Origin: Planctomycetota bacterium
GTDB lineage: Bacteria; Planctomycetota; Phycisphaerae; Sedimentisphaerales; Anaerobacaceae
Assembly (NCBI GenBank): GCA_003644295.1
Contig: QNBZ01000059.1
Span: forward strand, 1 to 7,443
Direction: 5' to 3'
Length of the DNA: 7,443 nt
Position 1 is the stretch's first letter. Each line of letters starts with the position of its first letter. The notes under the pieces were generated by a model. That model did not search any database, was not told the origin of the DNA, and was given only the letters and a program-made list of their open reading frames with translations. Shown here piece after piece: positions 5,816 through 7,443 of this stretch. A program made the translations under genes and the position numbers.

Positions 5816-6650
5816 AATGCACCAGTTTTATTCCAGCATCTTTCAGGTATTGTTTTGTTCTTTCACTGCAAAGGGCCTCAAGCTCGACCTTGCGCTGTTT
5901 GATTAGTCTGGTTTTTGCCGGGTCCAGTCCGTCAGGTAATCCGGGATGCGTCATCACCTCGGCAGTTCGAGCTGGATTGTACAGGGATACCGCTTTGAAA
6001 AAATTTGCGTCTATTTTGCCGGTGTGCGCAACGCCGAGAAGCGCATCGGTTTTCAGCAGGTTGCGGTTCTGGATGTGGTTGAGCTTCGCCATAATCCGAA
6101 TCAGCTTCGCCCTTTTTCTGCCGTCTTCGCTCGGTAGCGGCCAGGGCATCCGGCAGAGCTGCTTCGGCTCTAATGTAAATCGTATCGCCGTAATTCCGAA
6201 CTGCCTGGCCAGCTTGCACACGAGCGGGAATATGGCTGGGAAACTGTGTATATGCTTATGTGAATCCAGATGGGTCGGCGTCAAACCGTTATCTATAACC
6301 CATTGAATCTGAGCAGCCAGCTCGGTTCGTATGGCCTTTCTAACTCCGTGAAGCCCAATGGACAGCAATGATAATTTAGCCGGCGAGTAAGCGAATCTGC
6401 CATCGGCATCGAGCAGGCAGTCAACGCCGGCGTCCTTCGAGAGAGCTCTGCCTTCGTACAGATTAAGGTGGACTCCCACGCCGAGAGTCGGCAGTTGTTT
6501 GGCGATTTCGACGGCCTCGGCAGCGGCGGGCATATTGGCCATTATCGTTGTGCTGGTCAGCACGCCGTCCGTATGGGCCTGGGCGACGGCTTTATTTACT
6601 CCGGCACAAAGGCCGAAGTCGTCTGCGTTTATTATGAGTCGCTTTTCCAT
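5802..6650 (-). CDS. YdjC/ChbG/HpnK-family carbohydrate deacetylase (NaxD-like by context)
   Basis: Family members remove an N-acetyl group from amino sugars: chitooligosaccharides (ChbG), hopanoid-linked GlcNAc (HpnK), or undecaprenyl-phosphate GalNAc (NaxD). From the ATG at 6650 the protein has 282 residues. It carries the opening signature RLIINADDFGLC with D10-D11, GVGVHLNLYEG (57-67) with H61, the metal-site segment THLDSHKHIHSFP (126-138), and EVMTHPGLPDG (231-241) with H235. All expected acidic and histidine positions appear present, so it should be active. The frame extends to a TTG at 6659, but the ATG start places the NADDFG motif where the family has it. The gene opens the minus-strand operon and overlaps the GT2 gene by 14 nt, pointing to a polyprenyl-phosphate sugar substrate rather than free chitooligosaccharide. 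HpnK-type hopanoid modification is the main alternative. Confidence 0.9.
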   Translation of the reverse strand: MEKRLIINADDFGLCAGVNKAVAQAHTDGVLTSTTIMANMPAAAEAVEIAKQLPTLGVGVHLNLYEGRALSKDAGVDCLLDADGRFAYSPAKLSLLSIGLHGVRKAIRTELAAQIQWVIDNGLTPTHLDSHKHIHSFPAIFPLVCKLARQFGITAIRFTLEPKQLCRMPWPLPSEDGRKRAKLIRIMAKLNHIQNRNLLKTDALLGVAHTGKIDANFFKAVSLYNPARTAEVMTHPGLPDGLDPAKTRLIKQRKVELEALCSERTKQYLKDAGIKLVHYGQL

Positions 6651-6658
6651 TCGCAACA

Positions 6659-6687
6659 AGTTTAAGCGTCAAAGCCAGTTAGGTCAA
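6659..6687 (-). promoter_or_regulatory. candidate sigma-70-like promoter of the deacetylase operon
   Basis: On the minus strand TTGACC (6687-6682, 5 of 6 to TTGACA) is followed after exactly 17 nt by TAAACT (6664-6659, 4 of 6 to TATAAT). The ATG at 6650 begins only 8 nt after the -10 box. A transcript from here would be leaderless or have a leader of one or two nucleotides, consistent with the absence of a Shine-Dalgarno before this start. Confidence 0.35.
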
Positions 6688-6710
6688 TCAGAAATTAGCG
6701 TATATTGTTT

Positions 6711-6737
6711 AGTCCGCCTGTAGCGGATTCGGTTTTT
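6711..6737 (+). terminator. hairpin followed by T-run in the divergent spacer
   Basis: AGTCCGC (6711-6717) can pair with GCGGATT (6723-6729) around the loop CTGTA, giving seven pairs including one G-U. A run of five T lies three bases later (6733-6737). This resembles a weak intrinsic terminator reading rightwards, yet no + strand gene ends nearby. It could shield the maturase gene from antisense read-through of the operon, or be a protein-binding dyad. Confidence 0.35.
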
Positions 6738-6799
6738 CTCGTGTCATATCACAGCTTAATGGTAAAGTTGCCAAGATTACTTTGTTGATAATATCGGCA

Positions 6800-6824
6800 T
6801 TAACGACTGGTTAACTTCCTTAAC
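6800..6824 (+). repeat. three TTAAC direct repeats in the divergent spacer
   Basis: TTAAC occurs at 6800-6804, 6811-6815 and 6820-6824, so the starts are 11 and 9 nt apart, about one helical turn each. The middle copy lies within the palindrome GTTAAC (6810-6815). The position, upstream of the maturase promoter candidate, would suit an operator. Five-base repeats in AT-rich DNA are easily accidental. Confidence 0.25.
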
Positions 6825-6860
6825 AAAAACACTCTATCCGTAATGGGCGCTGTTTTTTAC

Positions 6861-6889
6861 TTCTAAAAACTTACTGCTGCTGCTAAAAT
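6861..6889 (+). promoter_or_regulatory. candidate extended -10 promoter of the maturase gene
   Basis: TGCTAAAAT (6881-6889) fits an extended -10 element: TG, one base, then TAAAAT with 5 of 6 matches to TATAAT. Seventeen bases upstream is the weak -35-like TTCTAA (6861-6866), as expected if the extended -10 carries most of the recognition. Transcription would start near 6896, about 30 nt before the maturase ATG. Confidence 0.35.
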
Positions 6890-6890
6890 A

Positions 6891-6929
6891 ATGCCCGTTG
6901 ATGTATATGAAATGCGCCAGGTAAAATGA
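6891..6929 (+). CDS. possible 12-codon leader peptide overlapping the maturase start
   Basis: An ATG at 6891 opens the frame MPVDVYEMRQVK, whose TGA stop (6927-6929) overlaps the maturase ATG at 6926 in the arrangement ATGA, as in translationally coupled genes. It has no good Shine-Dalgarno, and the first ATG may lie just upstream of the predicted transcription start. It is probably chance; it is recorded because the overlap is exact. Confidence 0.15.
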   Translation: MPVDVYEMRQVK

Positions 6930-7443
6930 AGCCGTTCTCTCTTTTAATTAAGCCATCCGGGCCGGATTGTAATCTTGGCTGTAAGTACTGCTTCTACTCC
7001 GGCAAGAGCCGCCTTTGGGGGCAAGGTACGCATCGTATGAGCGATAAGACGCTGGAGAAGTTAATCAGCAGCTATCTCGGACTTAAATTTCCGATAAGCA
7101 GTTTCGCCTGGCAGGGTGGCGAACCGACATTGATGGGCTTGGATTTCTACAAAAAAGCGGTTAAATTACAGCAGCAATACGGCACAAGCGGACAATCGGT
7201 AAGTAACACTCTGCAGACTAATGCGGTATTGCTGGATGATAACTGGTGCGAATTTCTTAGTGAATACAGATTTCTGGTTGGTATAAGCCTGGATGGCCCG
7301 AAAAAGTATCATGACTATTATCGCCTTGATAAGGCAGGCAGCGGTACTTTCGACAGGGTGATGGCCGCAATAGAGAATTGCCGAGAACACAAAGTTGAGT
7401 TTAATATACTTGTGCTGTTAAATGATAAAAATGTGGTTGCGCC
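6926..7443 (+). CDS. radical SAM anaerobic sulfatase maturase-like protein, 5' part only
   Basis: The first 172 codons are present and the gene runs off the right edge. Enzymes of this kind (anSME) use S-adenosylmethionine and iron-sulfur clusters to oxidise a Cys or Ser of sulfatases to formylglycine in the cytoplasm, which activates them. The radical SAM cluster motif is C15-x3-C19-x2-C22 in CNLGCKYCFY. It is followed by FAWQGGEPTLMGLDFY (60-75), LQTNAVLLDDNWCEFL (98-113), GISLDGPKKYHDYYR (120-134) and GTFDRVMAAI (141-150), all characteristic of this subfamily. The C-terminal SPASM domain with its auxiliary clusters must lie outside the window. The start ATG has a short AGG four bases upstream. 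It diverges from the deacetylase operon, and a sulfatase gene may follow. Other SPASM peptide maturases are less likely. Confidence 0.88.
   Translation, partial: MKPFSLLIKPSGPDCNLGCKYCFYSGKSRLWGQGTHRMSDKTLEKLISSYLGLKFPISSFAWQGGEPTLMGLDFYKKAVKLQQQYGTSGQSVSNTLQTNAVLLDDNWCEFLSEYRFLVGISLDGPKKYHDYYRLDKAGSGTFDRVMAAIENCREHKVEFNILVLLNDKNVVA

Noticed and set aside
5890..6306. Plus-strand 138-codon frame opposite the deacetylase gene
   Set aside because: It is antisense to the metal-site region of a well-conserved family, and is cysteine and serine rich as expected of a shadow frame.
6743..6754. CRP/FNR-like site around GTGTCATATCAC
   Set aside because: Only the right half resembles TCACA; the left half does not match at the required spacing.
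7166..7390. Minus-strand 74-codon frame near the right edge
   Set aside because: It lies opposite the radical SAM maturase coding region, whose motifs are unambiguous.
1..7443. CRISPR arrays, tRNA or rRNA genes, insertion sequences
   Set aside because: I saw no regularly spaced repeats, cloverleaf-like stems, rRNA signatures or transposase motifs on either strand.

Overview
The window looks like chromosomal DNA from a Gram-negative bacterium, probably a member of the Planctomycetota (Phycisphaerae or Sedimentisphaerales-like). This is an inference from the style of the proteins, the lipid-A-type membrane glycosylation genes, and an anaerobic sulfatase-maturase-type gene, a class common in sulfatase-rich planctomycetes. 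No rRNA, tRNA or CRISPR was found to fix the taxonomy.

Layout. At the left edge is AT-rich accessory DNA: the possible tail of an upstream gene, then a 98-residue GIY-YIG nuclease gene (92-388). A short dispersed repeat of the type whose reverse strand reads CHYERSEES-like peptide abuts the nuclease stop codon. Next on the + strand are threonine synthase (thrC, 482-1828) and, 16 nt later, a 560-residue ArnT/PMT-like membrane glycosyltransferase (1845-3527). It ends 18 nt from a convergent minus-strand operon of four tightly packed genes. In transcription order these are a YdjC/ChbG/HpnK-family deacetylase (about 6650-5802), a GT2 polyprenyl-phosphate glycosyltransferase with two C-terminal membrane segments (5815-4826), a membrane-anchored dual-specificity-phosphatase-like protein (4823-4278), and an isoprenylcysteine/phospholipid methyltransferase-like membrane protein (4268-3546). 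A divergent spacer of about 275 nt follows, then the 5' part of a radical SAM anaerobic sulfatase maturase-like gene (6926 to the window end).

How the genes may work together. The GT2 enzyme, the YdjC-type deacetylase and the ArnT-like transferase match the three steps known from Francisella (FlmF2, NaxD, FlmK) and Bordetella. In those, an N-acetylhexosamine is loaded on undecaprenyl phosphate, deacetylated, and moved onto a lipid A phosphate outside the cytoplasmic membrane. The window therefore probably encodes an amino-sugar modification system for lipid A or another envelope lipid. Its two extra members, the phosphatase-like and methyltransferase-like proteins, are not part of the described pathways.

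The strongest oddity is the phosphatase-like protein. Its signature loop reads HGSGGRKR where active members have HCxxGxxR, so the catalytic cysteine is replaced by glycine. It is either a pseudophosphatase or an enzyme with a different chemistry.
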